Positions 38,258 to 47,830 are shown, numbered from the stretch's first letter. The stretch: DNA of 64,000 nucleotides from Alteromonas aquimaris (GCF_026183695.1 NZ_JAPFRD010000011.1:186001-250000); one strand, 5' to 3'. Notes: a model not told the origin generated them from the sequence alone. Numbers and translations are program-made.

Positions 38258-39547
38258 TTACACTTGGCTTTCGCGGGCGATAGCGCGATGCGCTATATCG
38301 GTTCGAAAATACATATCAGGCCAGCTTATCTCATTCACTAATGCGTAGGCATTTTCCTGGGCTTCAGTAACATTGTTGCCCAGTGCAGTAGCACATAGCA
38401 CTCGACCCCCACTGGTTACCACCTGGTTGTCCTTCAGCGCGGTACCGGCATGAAATACTTTACCCTGTAATCCACTGGCTGCTTCCAGCCCATGAATGGA
38501 TAAACCTTTATCGTAATTGCCAGGGTAACCACCTGCAGCAAGTACAACACCTACTGCTGCGCGTTCATCAAAGGTGATAGTCGCTTCGTTAAGTTTCTTT
38601 TCACAGGCTAATAAACAAAGTTCGGCCAAATCCGATTTTAACCGCATCATAATAGGCTGCGTCTCCGGGTCACCGAAGCGGCAATTATATTCAATTACCT
38701 TTGGCGTACCATCAGCCATAACCATCAACCCAGCGTATAAGAAGCCGCTATATGGATTACCTTCAGCGGCCATTCCAGCCACCGTCGGTTCAATCACCTC
38801 TTGCATAATGCGTTGATGAACTTCTGGGGTTACCACGGGGGCAGGAGAATAAGCGCCCATCCCGCCTGTATTAGGCCCTTTATCGCCGTTGGCGGCGCGT
38901 TTGTGATCCTGACTGGTGGCGAAAGGAAGAATATGCTTACCGTCAGCCATGACAATAAACGATGCTTCTTCTCCTTCTAAAAACTCTTCAATCACCACTC
39001 GACTACCGGCGTCACCGAATACGTTATCCGCAAGCATATCCCGGATAGCCGATTCTGCTTCTGCCTGGTTCATCGCCACGATCACCCCTTTACCCGCCGC
39101 CAAACCATCTGCTTTGATGACAATTGGCGCGCCTTTTTCCTGAACATACGCCAGAGCTTGGTCTATCTCGGTGAAAGTCGCATAGTCGGCTGTGGGAATG
39201 TTATGACGGGCAAGAAAATCTTTGGTGAAGGCCTTGGAGCCTTCAAGTTGCGCAGCGGCCTGGGTGGGGCCAAATATGGTTAGTCCCGCTTGCTCGAATG
39301 CGTCAACGACACCTTCAACAAGTGGGGCTTCAGGCCCCACAATGGTAAGCGTGATAGACTTGTGTTTGACGAAGTTGACCAGCGCTGGGATATCAGTGAC
39401 CCCAATGTCTACATTTTGAAGTTTTGCTTCTGATGCGGTGCCTGCATTACCTGGTGCTACATAAACAAGCTCAACCTTCTCAGATTGTGCTACTTTCCAG
39501 GCCAATGCATGCTCACGGCCACCGCCGCCAATTACAAGTACATTCAT
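38258..39547 (-). CDS. purD: Phosphoribosylamine-glycine ligase PurD
   Basis: A 429-residue ATP-grasp enzyme that makes glycinamide ribonucleotide, step two of purine synthesis. N-terminal MNVLVIGGGGREHALAWKVA binds the substrate phosphate. The ATP-grasp parts include IVIKADGLAAGKGVIVA, GEEASFIVMADG and the metal-binding YNCRFGDPETQPI. It lies 12 bases after the methyltransferase gene and is likely co-transcribed with it; the usual direct purH-purD neighbourhood is thereby split. Confidence 0.97.
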   Translation of the reverse strand: MNVLVIGGGGREHALAWKVAQSEKVELVYVAPGNAGTASEAKLQNVDIGVTDIPALVNFVKHKSITLTIVGPEAPLVEGVVDAFEQAGLTIFGPTQAAAQLEGSKAFTKDFLARHNIPTADYATFTEIDQALAYVQEKGAPIVIKADGLAAGKGVIVAMNQAEAESAIRDMLADNVFGDAGSRVVIEEFLEGEEASFIVMADGKHILPFATSQDHKRAANGDKGPNTGGMGAYSPAPVVTPEVHQRIMQEVIEPTVAGMAAEGNPYSGFLYAGLMVMADGTPKVIEYNCRFGDPETQPIMMRLKSDLAELCLLACEKKLNEATITFDERAAVGVVLAAGGYPGNYDKGLSIHGLEAASGLQGKVFHAGTALKDNQVVTSGGRVLCATALGNNVTEAQENAYALVNEISWPDMYFRTDIAHRAIARESQV

Positions 39548-39559
39548 TCAAGCTTTCCG

Positions 39560-40375
39560 TTAATTTTTAGGTTTTACAAATTTCAATGTCATACGATTAC
39601 TTTCGCCGATAGCGAGGTACTTATCCTTATCTTTATCGCCCAATGCCATACTTGGCGGTAATGACCAGACGCCACGGGGGTGATCCGCAGTGTCCAGCGG
39701 GTTTTCGTTAATTGCACTTTCTGCTTCCAATTTAAAACCAGCGGCCTGGGCGGCTTCGATTACCAGCGACTTTTTAATGTAACCACTTTCTTTCATCATG
39801 GCGTCATCGGCTGCTTCGGGTAATTGATGATCAACCACCCCAAGTATACCACCTGGTTTTAGTGCTTTGAAAAAAGCTTTAAACGCATTGGTTAATGATT
39901 CTTCGCCTTTTTGCATATACCAGTTGTGCACATTTCTAAAGGTCAGTACCGCATCCGCACTGTTTGCTTTGGCAAGATCAGGTGCTTTCATCACATCAAA
40001 TTCGGTGAGTTCGATATTGGCGTAAGGAGGGTGATTGGCCATTTTGTCCTTAAATTGGTCAAGGTAACGGCTGTAATATTTTGGTGAATTATCAGTTATG
40101 TGAAAATGAGCGGCCACCAGTTTGCCGTTTTCTTTCAGTAATGGCGCTAAAATATCTGTGTACCAACCGCCACCAGGCCAAATTTCGACTACAGTCATGC
40201 TAGGTTCGATACCGAAAAAGCGAAGGGTCTGCTGTGGGTGACGGTACTCGTCCCTCAATCTGTCTTTTATCTCACGGTGTTCACTAGCGACAGCATCTGT
40301 GATGGGATCAGCTAACGCTGAGCCTGCGGCAAAGGTCAGTAATGCGGCAGAGAGTAGAGTGGTAAGTGGCTTCAT
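39560..40375 (-). CDS. Exported class I SAM-dependent methyltransferase-like protein
   Basis: A 271-residue protein with a clear Sec signal (MKPLTTLLSAALLTFAAGSA then LADP) followed by a Rossmann methyltransferase fold. The SAM motif is TVVEIWPGGGWYTDILAP (motif I), followed by NSADAVLTFRNVHNWYM and LKPGGILGVVDH (motif post II). I chose ATG 40375, preceded by AAGGAAG; a longer frame to 40393 adds six residues. An exported SAM methyltransferase is puzzling because SAM is a cytoplasmic cofactor. Homologues of this signal-bearing type are known in marine bacteria but their function is not established. Confidence 0.85.
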   Translation of the reverse strand: MKPLTTLLSAALLTFAAGSALADPITDAVASEHREIKDRLRDEYRHPQQTLRFFGIEPSMTVVEIWPGGGWYTDILAPLLKENGKLVAAHFHITDNSPKYYSRYLDQFKDKMANHPPYANIELTEFDVMKAPDLAKANSADAVLTFRNVHNWYMQKGEESLTNAFKAFFKALKPGGILGVVDHQLPEAADDAMMKESGYIKKSLVIEAAQAAGFKLEAESAINENPLDTADHPRGVWSLPPSMALGDKDKDKYLAIGESNRMTLKFVKPKN

Positions 40376-40409
40376 TGGACTTCCTTTTTTCAAATGGACA
40401 ATACAGATA

Positions 40410-40435
40410 GGTAGCGAAGGTTAATCTTCGCTACC
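40410..40435. other. Perfect hairpin between purH and methyltransferase gene
   Basis: A 10-bp perfect stem GGTAGCGAAG / CTTCGCTACC with a GTTAAT loop. No proper T-run follows on the minus strand (TATCTGTATTG). It may be a weak purH terminator, an mRNA end structure or an operator before the downstream gene. Confidence 0.5.
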
Positions 40436-40517
40436 GTTATATTTGTTACCAGTGTAGCCACAATTTTAAGAAGTTGAATTGTTTTAAACGATTAATTTCA
40501 ACAAATTAACGCTCTAC

Positions 40518-42116
40518 TTAGTGGCGGAAATGTCGCATTCCGGTAAAGACCATTGCGATTCCATGCTCATTCGCGGCTGCAATCACCTCTTCATCTCGCA
40601 TAGAACCGCCAGGCTGAATTACTGCTTTTACGCCTGCTGCTGCCGCTGCGTCAATTCCATCGCGGAAAGGGAAGAACGCATCAGATGCCATCACGCAACC
40701 TGCAACTTGAAGATTCTCATCGGCCGCTTTAATACCGGCTATTTTGGCAGAATACACCCGGCTCATCTGGCCAGCACCAACACCGATGGTCATGCCATCT
40801 TTACAATAAACAATGGCATTGGACTTGACATATTTGGCGACTTTCCAGCAAAACAGTAAATCTTGCAATTCTTCAGCTGAAGGTTGACGCGTGGTTACCA
40901 CGGTTAAATCTTCCGCCTCCACCATGCCAAAATCGCGTTCCTGAACCAATAACCCGCCGTTTACTCGCTTGAAGTCGTAACCCTCGGTAAGTTGTCCGTG
41001 CCAATCGCCACAGCTTAACAAGCGCACATTTTTCTTAGCGGACACCACTTGCTGCGCACCTTTGCTAACCGAGGGTGCAATAATCACCTCAACAAATTGA
41101 CGCTCAACGATGGCGCTGGCGGTTTGTTCGTCCAGCTCACGGTTAAATGCGATAATTCCTCCAAATGCAGAGGTTGGATCGGTTTTATATGCGCGGTTAT
41201 AAGCATCCAGAATGCTGTCGCCGATAGCGACGCCGCAGGGGTTGGCATGTTTCACGATCACGCAAGCGGGTTCAGCGAATTCTTTTACGCACTCCAGTGC
41301 CGCATCAGTATCGGCAATATTGTTAAAGGACAATTCTTTGCCCTGAAGCTGCGTCGCTGTGGCAACAGAGGCTTCCTGAATGGTGTTCTCTACGTAGAAA
41401 GCTGCGCTTTGATGACTATTCTCACCGTAGCGTAAATCCTGTTTTTTGGTCATTTGAACGTTGAAAGTACGGGGAAACTCGCTATGCTGATGGTCGCAAT
41501 CTGCTTCACAGTCTGTCTGATCCAGCTTTGCACCAAAATAGTTCGCAATCATGCCATCATATTCTGCAGTGTGTTCGAATGCTTTGATCGCTAGGTCAAA
41601 ACGCGTCGCGTAAGAAACAGAGTTTTGATGTTGCTGCATTTCATCAATGACACGCTGGTAATCAGCGGCGTTAACTACAATGGTCACATCATTATGGTTC
41701 TTTGCTGCTGCACGAACCATGGTAGGGCCGCCAATGTCGATGTTTTCGATAGCATCTTCCAGGGAGCACTCTTGATTCGCGACCGTCTGGGCAAAAGGAT
41801 AGAGATTCACCGCGACTAAATCGATGGCACTGATGTCGTTCTCTGCCATTACCGCTTCATCTTTACCACGGCGAGCCAAAATGCCGCCATGAACTTTAGG
41901 ATGCAGAGTTTTTACCCTACCGTCCATAATTTCAGGATGCCCTGTGTAGGCAGAAACTTCGATTACTGGTAAACCTGCATCGGCAAGAAGTTTTGCCGTG
42001 CCGCCAGTGGAAAGTAACTCAACGCCTGCTTGGTGTAACGCCTGGGCGAATTCAACCATGCCGGTTTTGTCAGAAACACTTAACAGTGCGCGTTTAATGG
42101 GTTTAGGTGCATGCAT
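40518..42116 (-). CDS. purH: Bifunctional AICAR formyltransferase / IMP cyclohydrolase PurH
   Basis: A 532-residue enzyme that performs the last two steps of IMP synthesis. The N-terminal cyclohydrolase (MGS-like) domain begins [19 protein letters not shown] and has [11 protein letters not shown]. The C-terminal formyltransferase domain has the catalytic Lys-His in [12 protein letters not shown] and ends FTGMRHFRH as in other PurH. No PurR-type box is evident in the short upstream space, which is shared with the fis terminator. Confidence 0.97.
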   Translation of the reverse strand: MHAPKPIKRALLSVSDKTGMVEFAQALHQAGVELLSTGGTAKLLADAGLPVIEVSAYTGHPEIMDGRVKTLHPKVHGGILARRGKDEAVMAENDISAIDLVAVNLYPFAQTVANQECSLEDAIENIDIGGPTMVRAAAKNHNDVTIVVNAADYQRVIDEMQQHQNSVSYATRFDLAIKAFEHTAEYDGMIANYFGAKLDQTDCEADCDHQHSEFPRTFNVQMTKKQDLRYGENSHQSAAFYVENTIQEASVATATQLQGKELSFNNIADTDAALECVKEFAEPACVIVKHANPCGVAIGDSILDAYNRAYKTDPTSAFGGIIAFNRELDEQTASAIVERQFVEVIIAPSVSKGAQQVVSAKKNVRLLSCGDWHGQLTEGYDFKRVNGGLLVQERDFGMVEAEDLTVVTTRQPSAEELQDLLFCWKVAKYVKSNAIVYCKDGMTIGVGAGQMSRVYSAKIAGIKAADENLQVAGCVMASDAFFPFRDGIDAAAAAGVKAVIQPGGSMRDEEVIAAANEHGIAMVFTGMRHFRH

Positions 42117-42144
42117 AATAATTAACTAAATAAAAAAGAGAGTG

Positions 42145-42173
42145 AAACAAAAAGAGCACCAATCGGTGCTCTT
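42145..42173 (-). terminator. Terminator of the dusB-fis transcript
   Basis: On the minus strand AAGAGCACC / GGTGCTCTT (9 bp) with a GATT loop is followed by TTTTGTTTC. It lies 25 bases beyond the fis stop and just before purH. Confidence 0.88.
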
Positions 42174-42197
42174 CGTTAGGGCCAGGCCCGTGCAGTC

Positions 42198-42491
42198 TTA
42201 GTTCATGCCATACTGCTTCAGTTTCTTACGAAGCGTACCGCGGTTAATTCCCATCATGATTGCCGCGCGGGTTTGATTGCCGCGGGTGTAAGTCATGACT
42301 TCCTCAAGCAAAGGCGCTTCTACTTCTGCCAGTACTAAATCGTACAAATTATCGATATTGGCGTTATCCAATTGCTTCAGGTATTTATTTACAGCTTGTT
42401 TAACCGAATCACGCAAAGGCTTCTGGGCCTGCGTCTGAGAAGGAGTGGTTACTGTTGTTGTAAAAGGTGAAGTCACATTTTGATCGAACAT
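42198..42491 (-). CDS. fis: DNA-binding protein Fis
   Basis: A 97-residue nucleoid protein. The C-terminal helix-turn-helix [20 protein letters not shown], then KKLKQYGMN, is essentially that of enteric Fis. Fis bends DNA, activates stable RNA promoters and shapes the chromosome in fast growth. It is 30 bases downstream of dusB in the conserved dusB-fis operon. Confidence 0.97.
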   Translation of the reverse strand: MFDQNVTSPFTTTVTTPSQTQAQKPLRDSVKQAVNKYLKQLDNANIDNLYDLVLAEVEAPLLEEVMTYTRGNQTRAAIMMGINRGTLRKKLKQYGMN

Positions 42492-42521
42492 AATACTTTC
42501 TTGCTCTTTAGTTAGTCATCA

Positions 42522-43520
42522 CTATGCTGCAGGAGAAACATCATGCGTGTTTCTTGCTTGCAGCGATTGAAAATATCGTCCAAGCGCATTGAGCTGCTCA
42601 TCGGCCTCTTCAATTGCATTGAACTGTTTGCGAAACTGTCGATCCGTATCATGTTCCGCCAAATACCAGCCAACGTGCTTGCGGGCAATACGTACACCAG
42701 TTATCCCGCTGTAGAACCCGTGCACGTTGTTTACATGCTCACTTAGTACCTGGTGTTGTTCAGACAGCGATGGTGGTGGGAGGTTCTCACCTGTTTTCAG
42801 AAAATGTTGAATTTCTCTGAAAATCCAGGGGTTACCCTGAGCGCCCCTACCAATCATGACACCGTCTGCACCTGTTTTATTGAGCACGTCCAGTGCTTTT
42901 TCGGGTGAGGTAATGTCCCCGTTTGCTACAACGGGAATAGATACGGCTTGTTTTATAAGCCGAATCGTTTCGTACTCCGCCTCACCCTTATACATACATG
43001 CACGCGTTCTTCCATGAACGGCTAACGATTGTATGCCATTGTCTTGCGCAATCTTCGCTATCTGAACGCCATTGCGATTGTCGGTGTCCCACCCCGTACG
43101 GATTTTTAGAGTGACAGGAACATCAACAGCCGCTACGACCGCACAAATGATTGCTTCGACCTGTTCGGGATATTGCAACAACGCCGAACCGGCCAACTTT
43201 TTATTAACCTTCTTGGCTGGGCAGCCCATATTGATATCAATAATCTGCGCGCCATTTTCTACATTTAATCGCGCTGCATTCGCCATTAACTCAGGCTCAG
43301 CACCCGCGATTTGCACAGAGCGGATTCCGATTTCGCCACTATGATCCATCCGATGTTTTGATTTCTCGGTATTCCATACCAAAGGATTACTGGACAACAT
43401 TTCCGAAACCACTAACCCGGCACCCATCCTTTTACACAGCTGACGAAAAGGTCTATCAGTTACTCCCGCCATAGGCGCGAGCATCAAATTATTGTCGAGC
43501 GTGTAAGGACCGATTCGCAT
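42522..43520 (-). CDS. dusB: tRNA-dihydrouridine synthase DusB
   Basis: A 332-residue FMN-dependent TIM-barrel enzyme that reduces uridine to dihydrouridine in tRNA. It shows LAPMAGVTDRPFRQLCKRMG at the N-terminus, the catalytic Cys in DINMGCPAKKVNKKLAGSAL and the FMN phosphate site VMIGRGAQGNPW. It is the first gene of the dusB-fis operon; a perfect 20-bp palindrome lies about 155 bases upstream. Confidence 0.96.
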   Translation of the reverse strand: MRIGPYTLDNNLMLAPMAGVTDRPFRQLCKRMGAGLVVSEMLSSNPLVWNTEKSKHRMDHSGEIGIRSVQIAGAEPELMANAARLNVENGAQIIDINMGCPAKKVNKKLAGSALLQYPEQVEAIICAVVAAVDVPVTLKIRTGWDTDNRNGVQIAKIAQDNGIQSLAVHGRTRACMYKGEAEYETIRLIKQAVSIPVVANGDITSPEKALDVLNKTGADGVMIGRGAQGNPWIFREIQHFLKTGENLPPPSLSEQHQVLSEHVNNVHGFYSGITGVRIARKHVGWYLAEHDTDRQFRKQFNAIEEADEQLNALGRYFQSLQARNTHDVSPAA

Positions 43521-43673
43521 AGTAAATATTAAACAACGATAGTGCAGAAATTAAACAACTTGCCCAAACGGGGCGCTAAGTGTACGTGTTTTCGAAACGT
43601 AAGAAAAGGCTAAAAATCGCACAAAATATTGCGTTCAGCCCTTGACAACAACTATTGATTCGTAAAGAGAAAC

Positions 43674-43693
43674 TATTGCATACGTATGCAATA
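43674..43693. promoter_or_regulatory. 20-bp perfect palindrome upstream of dusB-fis
   Basis: TATTGCATACGTATGCAATA is its own reverse complement over all 20 bases. It lies in the 237-base region between prmA and dusB. The symmetry without a loop suits a dimeric DNA-binding regulator rather than an RNA terminator. I cannot name the regulator. Confidence 0.6.
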
Positions 43694-43757
43694 TTAGGAT
43701 GGTTATCCTATTTGCGCGAGATTTACAAGATTAATCAACCACATGTTGAGGCTTAAT

Positions 43758-44636
43758 TTATATCTTGATCCCTGAGACGCGTGCCCATTCTCCCTCGATT
43801 ACACTGGGGTCGAGCGTAATATCTTTTGCATAGGCCGCTTCAATTTTGGCAATTTGCTCTGCTAAGATACCTGATAGCACGAGTGAGCCCCCTTTTTTAC
43901 AGTAATCTGTGATGGTGTCTTGCAATTCGATGAGCGGTCCAGAGAGGATATTCGCCATCACAATATCCGCTTTTAGTGAGGGTTGATCATCGGGAAGATA
44001 CACCTTCAGGCGGTCTGCAACATTATTTCTGCTCGCATTTTCCATGGAGGCTTGCAGCGCCTGCGGATCAATATCAATACCTATCACCTTTTTTGCGCCT
44101 AATTTTAAGGCCGCCAGGGCCAATATCCCTGAACCACAGCCAAAATCGACCACCACCTTGTCTTCAACATCTATCCCATCTAACCATTTTAAACATAATG
44201 CTGTCGTCGGGTGAGTGCCGGTACCGAACGCTAACCCCGGATCCAGCATCACGTTTACGGCGTCTGGGTCGGGTACCTCTCGCCAGCTCGGACAAATCCA
44301 TAATCGACTACCAAATTGCATGGGGTGAAAGTTCTCCATCCATTCTCTTTCCCAGTCTTTATCTTCAAGCGGCTCTAAGCGGTAGTTGAAATCTTTTCCC
44401 AGTACCTTGGCTTTTTGCAGATTGTTGATGATTGATGGCATATCGTCGCTGGCATCGAACAAGCCGACCACCTGCGTATCTGGCCACAACATAACTTCAC
44501 CGGGTTTAGGTTCATACATGGGGGTATCCTTAGCGTCGACGAAGGTCACCGCTTGTGCTCCATTGGCGCTGAGCATGTTGCCTATCTGTTCCGCTTGCTC
44601 TGCAGAAGAATCTATTTTCAGTTGTAGCCAGGGCAT
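43758..44636 (-). CDS. prmA: Ribosomal protein L11 methyltransferase PrmA
   Basis: A 292-residue enzyme that trimethylates ribosomal protein L11. The N-terminal L11-binding domain begins [19 protein letters not shown]. The SAM domain has [20 protein letters not shown] and the substrate motif [13 protein letters not shown] chose ATG 44636, the family start; a GTG at 44654 would be inside a run of GTGAAAA repeats. It lies upstream of dusB on the same strand with a 237-base gap. Confidence 0.96.
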   Translation of the reverse strand: MPWLQLKIDSSAEQAEQIGNMLSANGAQAVTFVDAKDTPMYEPKPGEVMLWPDTQVVGLFDASDDMPSIINNLQKAKVLGKDFNYRLEPLEDKDWEREWMENFHPMQFGSRLWICPSWREVPDPDAVNVMLDPGLAFGTGTHPTTALCLKWLDGIDVEDKVVVDFGCGSGILALAALKLGAKKVIGIDIDPQALQASMENASRNNVADRLKVYLPDDQPSLKADIVMANILSGPLIELQDTITDYCKKGGSLVLSGILAEQIAKIEAAYAKDITLDPSVIEGEWARVSGIKI

Positions 44637-44661
44637 GGTACTTTCACTTTTCACTTTTCAC
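44637..44661. repeat. Tandem GTGAAAA heptamer before prmA
   Basis: On the minus strand three consecutive near-identical copies of GTGAAAA/GTGAAAG precede the prmA ATG. The purine-rich GTGAAAG may serve as the ribosome site, so copy number could alter spacing. Confidence 0.5.
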
Positions 44662-44723
44662 TTGTCAGTATTAATTTAATGGCAATTACTATAATAACAG
44701 TCTGCAAGGTACGAATGGAATGG

Positions 44724-44729
44724 TATACT
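44724..44729 (+). promoter_or_regulatory. Possible extended -10 promoter for the substrate-binding protein
   Basis: TGG-TATACT forms an extended -10 (TG-n-TATACT) 44 bases before the start codon at 44774. No strong -35 is evident. Confidence 0.4.
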
Positions 44730-44773
44730 TTTGCCGGGGCAGTGTCTGCGTTTCACTATAGAGAGTCACTTGA

Positions 44774-45580
44774 TTGAAGTTATTCATTCGTAATTCTATT
44801 TTAATACTACTTTTTTTCAGTGCGAGTTCTGAGGCGCGAGAGATAGAGGTGGCTGCGGGCTGGGACAAGCCTCCCTATATTATGTCCCGCGGACATACAG
44901 GCTTTGAGCTTGAGTTAATTCGCGCCATACTTAAAGAGTTAGGGCACGAAATGGTGCCAGTTTATGTCCCCATGGGGCGAGTTCCTAAAATGGTCAGAGA
45001 AGAAAGTGTCGACATAGGTTTAACCATGAATCATCGACATAACATCGACCGCACAACCCTGAGTAAAGCATACGTCGCGTATCAAAATGTGGCCGTAACG
45101 CTGGCAGATCGCAATGTAGCGCTTAAGCGAATGTCAGACCTGAAAAACTACACGGTGATTGGCTTTCAAACGGCTAAACGCGTATTGGGCAATGAATATT
45201 CCGATGCCGTAGAAGGGCATTCTGGCTATTTGGAAACGCCACAGCAAAGTCGTCAGGTATCCATGCTGTTGTTTGGCAGTGTGGATGTAGCCGTAATGGA
45301 CCGAAACATTTTTAACTATTTCAAAAACCAACTGCCGTCACATCAACAGTTTCCCACCAAGATGTTTGAAATTTTTCCCGTCATTTTTTACCACGCCGCG
45401 ATCCTGGATCCGAAATTAAGGGCGGGGTTCGATAGGGTATTAGCTGAGATGATGAGCGATGGTCGATATCAGGCATTAACAAGACAGTTCTACGTTGCTG
45501 ATCTGCTCGAGCGGGCAGAACAACCAGGGGAACAGAGCGTAGATTCAGGAAATGCCGGCGCCGAGGATAATGCTAATTAG
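44774..45580 (+). CDS. Periplasmic solute-binding family 3 (PBPb-like) protein
   Basis: A 268-residue protein with signal peptide (KLFIRNSILILLFFSASSEA) and a type 2 periplasmic-binding fold: PPYIMSRGHTGFELELIRAI at the start, ESVDIGLTMNHRH and a C-terminal DGRYQALTRQFY. Members bind amino acids or act as sensors; no ABC permease or kinase gene is adjacent, so the partner is unknown. The start is TTG at 44774 with GAGAG upstream. It begins the accessory block that separates prmA from accC. Confidence 0.85.
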   Translation: MKLFIRNSILILLFFSASSEAREIEVAAGWDKPPYIMSRGHTGFELELIRAILKELGHEMVPVYVPMGRVPKMVREESVDIGLTMNHRHNIDRTTLSKAYVAYQNVAVTLADRNVALKRMSDLKNYTVIGFQTAKRVLGNEYSDAVEGHSGYLETPQQSRQVSMLLFGSVDVAVMDRNIFNYFKNQLPSHQQFPTKMFEIFPVIFYHAAILDPKLRAGFDRVLAEMMSDGRYQALTRQFYVADLLERAEQPGEQSVDSGNAGAEDNAN

Positions 45581-45677
45581 CCACTAAACAGGTGTCTGCG
45601 TTGGTCGTGTCAGCGCGTCCGCATTTAAAGCTGTAATCCCAGCAGAGCCAAAGCGTTTTTTTCGAACACCAGACGGC

Positions 45678-45803
45678 TAATACCAATTCGCACTGATGTT
45701 TGCTCACTCAGCGCGTAAATTTTTACACTTTTCACAAGCCAATGGTGTGAAGGTTTAGTGGATCTAAATAAACTCAGGTAAGTTCACGCTTCGGGTGGTA
45801 TTA
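45678..45803. mobile_element. MITE-like repeat with 8-bp terminal inverted repeats
   Basis: The element begins TAATACCA and ends TGGTATTA, an exact 8-bp inverted pair, with 126 bases in all and no coding capacity. Its first 25 bases match the element at 52583 in 21 positions. The size, perfect ends and repeated occurrence suit a non-autonomous miniature element or a dispersed intergenic repeat. No transposase is in the window and no target-site duplication was confirmed. Confidence 0.6.
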
Positions 45804-45860
45804 AAAGCTGACCCAAACCGGGGGGACGGAAGAACCCGGTCAAATATATGCGGGGAAAGA

Positions 45861-45888
45861 AAAAAAGGGCAAACATCTGTTTACCCTT
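45861..45888 (-). terminator. Terminator of the S10 peptidase gene
   Basis: On the minus strand AAGGGTAAACA / TGTTTGCCCTT (11 bp, one mismatch) with a two-base closing loop is followed by TTTTTTCTTTCC. It lies 10 bases past the stop. Confidence 0.85.
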
Positions 45889-45898
45889 ACATAATACC

Positions 45899-47449
45899 TT
45901 ATTCTTTATTCATAAACTCACGAATATCTTTCACCAATTGCTCCAGTGAAGGATGATGGATATACATCATATGACCCGCTTCATAATATTTCATGGTTAC
46001 CCGTGAGGTATCCATGCCGTGGTGATTCATCGAATATTCCGTGGCAAAGAAGGGAGTGGCCAAATCGTAATAGCCGTTGGCGACAAACACTCTGAAGTCT
46101 TTGTTCTGGCGCATGGCGCGTGACAAATTTGGCGTCATGGCTAGAAAACCCTGGCTACGGGGGCTGTCCCCGTATAGCCAATCCCAGTTGCGAAACACTT
46201 CTGCCGAAAGAATATGATATCGATCCTCCCGTTCAACATTGAGTTCCGTGGCCATGTAGTGTTGCAGAGCGGCAGTGTAAGCCCCGTCAATCGCATACGA
46301 GGACGGATCAGCTTCAAAACTATCGCTAACCTGATCCTGGTCTTCTCCTAAATAACGGCTATCAAGTCGGCCCACTACTTTCCCCTGGTCACGCAACAAT
46401 TCTTTCATGAAACGAAACTCGTTTATGCGCAGGTCAGTTTGTTCAATATAACGCTTGGACAGCCCGGTATACTGATGCAGCTTATTCACCGCCTTTTCAA
46501 TTTGGGATGGTTGCGCTAGATCGCCTTTTAGCAATACACTAGCGTAGTCACTCAGGGCAAACTCACGCACTTCGTTCAAGAAACTTTCGAGGTCGGGATA
46601 TTTTGACTTATTGGGAATTGCGTTGTGATACCAGGCTGTAGCAGCATAAGTTGGTAAAAAAGTCAGATAGGGCAGATCGTTGCCAGCAGTGAAATCGCCA
46701 GTCTGAAAATCCAGAATGGAAGAGATCAGCAACACCCCGTTTAAATCAATGCTGCCCCAGCCCTCTTGTAATTCTTTTACCATTGCAGCAGCTCGGGTGG
46801 TACCATAACTTTCACCCGCTAAGTATTTAGGCGAATTCCAGCGCTTGTTGCGGGTAATATAAACGCGAACGAATTCGGCCAAAATTTCAGCGTCCTGTTT
46901 TACGCCCCAAAACGCTTTGCCTTCTTTATCCCCCAATGCTTTGGAATAACCGGTGCCGACCGGGTCGATAAACACTAAATCGGCCATATCCAACAAACTT
47001 AATGGATTAGTTTCGATAGGATAAGGTGGTGCGCCAACCCGTTCTGCATCGCTAGGCAACACAACCCGTTTAGGTCCAAAAACACCCATATGCATCCACA
47101 CGCTGGAAGAGCCAGGCCCCCCGTTGAAGACGAAGAGTAAGGGACGGTCCGTGACATCTTTCATATCGGTGCGCGTATAAGCGATGCTGAAAATACTGGC
47201 GGCAGGTTTGCCTTTGCTGTCCTGTAAATGTGTTTCCCCAGCGGTCACTTTGTAGTTGACCGGAGTGCCATTTAACAATGTTTTATGTTCTGAGGTGGCT
47301 ACAACAGGCTCTGGAATATCTGCAGGGGGGGCCTTTTCCTCAGCCATGGTATGGAGGGGGTAAGCCGTTAAAAAAATAAGTAGAACAAAAAGCTGGAATT
47401 TTATTAATTTCATATTAGACGAAGTGAAGTTAATCATTCCGTCTAACAT
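45899..47449 (-). CDS. Secreted S10 serine carboxypeptidase-like protein
   Basis: A protein of about 516 residues with an N-terminal signal (KLIKFQLFVLLIFLTAYP). The S10 catalytic triad is visible: Ser in LAGESYGTTRAA, Asp in NGYYDLATPF and His in YEAGHMMYIHH. The oxyanion region FVFNGGPGSSSVWMHMG is diagnostic. S10 enzymes remove C-terminal residues at acidic pH and are more familiar from eukaryotes, but this bacterial branch is widespread. The start is uncertain: ATG 47449 has AAGGT upstream, GTG 47461 and ATG 47413 are alternatives; the last begins directly at the signal peptide. It is downstream of the HiPIP gene on the same strand. Confidence 0.92.
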   Translation of the reverse strand: MLDGMINFTSSNMKLIKFQLFVLLIFLTAYPLHTMAEEKAPPADIPEPVVATSEHKTLLNGTPVNYKVTAGETHLQDSKGKPAASIFSIAYTRTDMKDVTDRPLLFVFNGGPGSSSVWMHMGVFGPKRVVLPSDAERVGAPPYPIETNPLSLLDMADLVFIDPVGTGYSKALGDKEGKAFWGVKQDAEILAEFVRVYITRNKRWNSPKYLAGESYGTTRAAAMVKELQEGWGSIDLNGVLLISSILDFQTGDFTAGNDLPYLTFLPTYAATAWYHNAIPNKSKYPDLESFLNEVREFALSDYASVLLKGDLAQPSQIEKAVNKLHQYTGLSKRYIEQTDLRINEFRFMKELLRDQGKVVGRLDSRYLGEDQDQVSDSFEADPSSYAIDGAYTAALQHYMATELNVEREDRYHILSAEVFRNWDWLYGDSPRSQGFLAMTPNLSRAMRQNKDFRVFVANGYYDLATPFFATEYSMNHHGMDTSRVTMKYYEAGHMMYIHHPSLEQLVKDIREFMNKE

Positions 47450-47520
47450 GCCAGAAATCACCTTCGCTTACAAATACTTACAAGATGAAATTCAGATAGA
47501 TGCGGTAGCTGGTGGGGGGC

Positions 47521-47814
47521 TTAGCCGGGGCGTTTCACCCAGGCTGTACACCAGCCGTTGACGTTAACCAGTTTACCCGGGAATATTGCACATGGGCGGT
47601 GCTCGTCCCCTTCTTTGCCTTGAATGTACATACAATTACCGCATATCGCGTTAGCTTCTGGAGATTTGGGGGTATATTTTAACGCTTCAGCAGTGGGATC
47701 GCTGACCTGTAATTGCTCTTGAGCCAAGGTATGTAAGGCTGCACTACCTAGCGTTATTCCGATAAGTGATTTACCTGAAATTTTCAAAAAATTTCTGCGA
47801 TTATATCCTGCCAT
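47521..47814 (-). CDS. High-potential iron-sulfur protein (HiPIP)
   Basis: A 97-residue protein with a Tat signal (NRRNFLKISGKSLIGITLG) and a mature HiPIP domain whose four cysteines follow the family spacing: CGNCMY, then RPCAIFPG and NGWCTAW. HiPIPs are small periplasmic [4Fe-4S] electron carriers. A Fur-like box lies 16 to 36 bases upstream of the start codon. Whether it is co-transcribed with the downstream S10 peptidase is unclear (gap of about 70 bases). Confidence 0.93.
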   Translation of the reverse strand: MAGYNRRNFLKISGKSLIGITLGSAALHTLAQEQLQVSDPTAEALKYTPKSPEANAICGNCMYIQGKEGDEHRPCAIFPGKLVNVNGWCTAWVKRPG

Positions 47815-47830
47815 TTTTCCTACCTCGTAA

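Larger units (their letters stand above)
45581..45898. other. 318-base intergenic region with MITE-like repeat
   Basis: Holds the MITE-like element at 45678-45803 and the terminator of the S10 peptidase gene at 45861-45888. No gene is seen. Confidence 0.7.
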
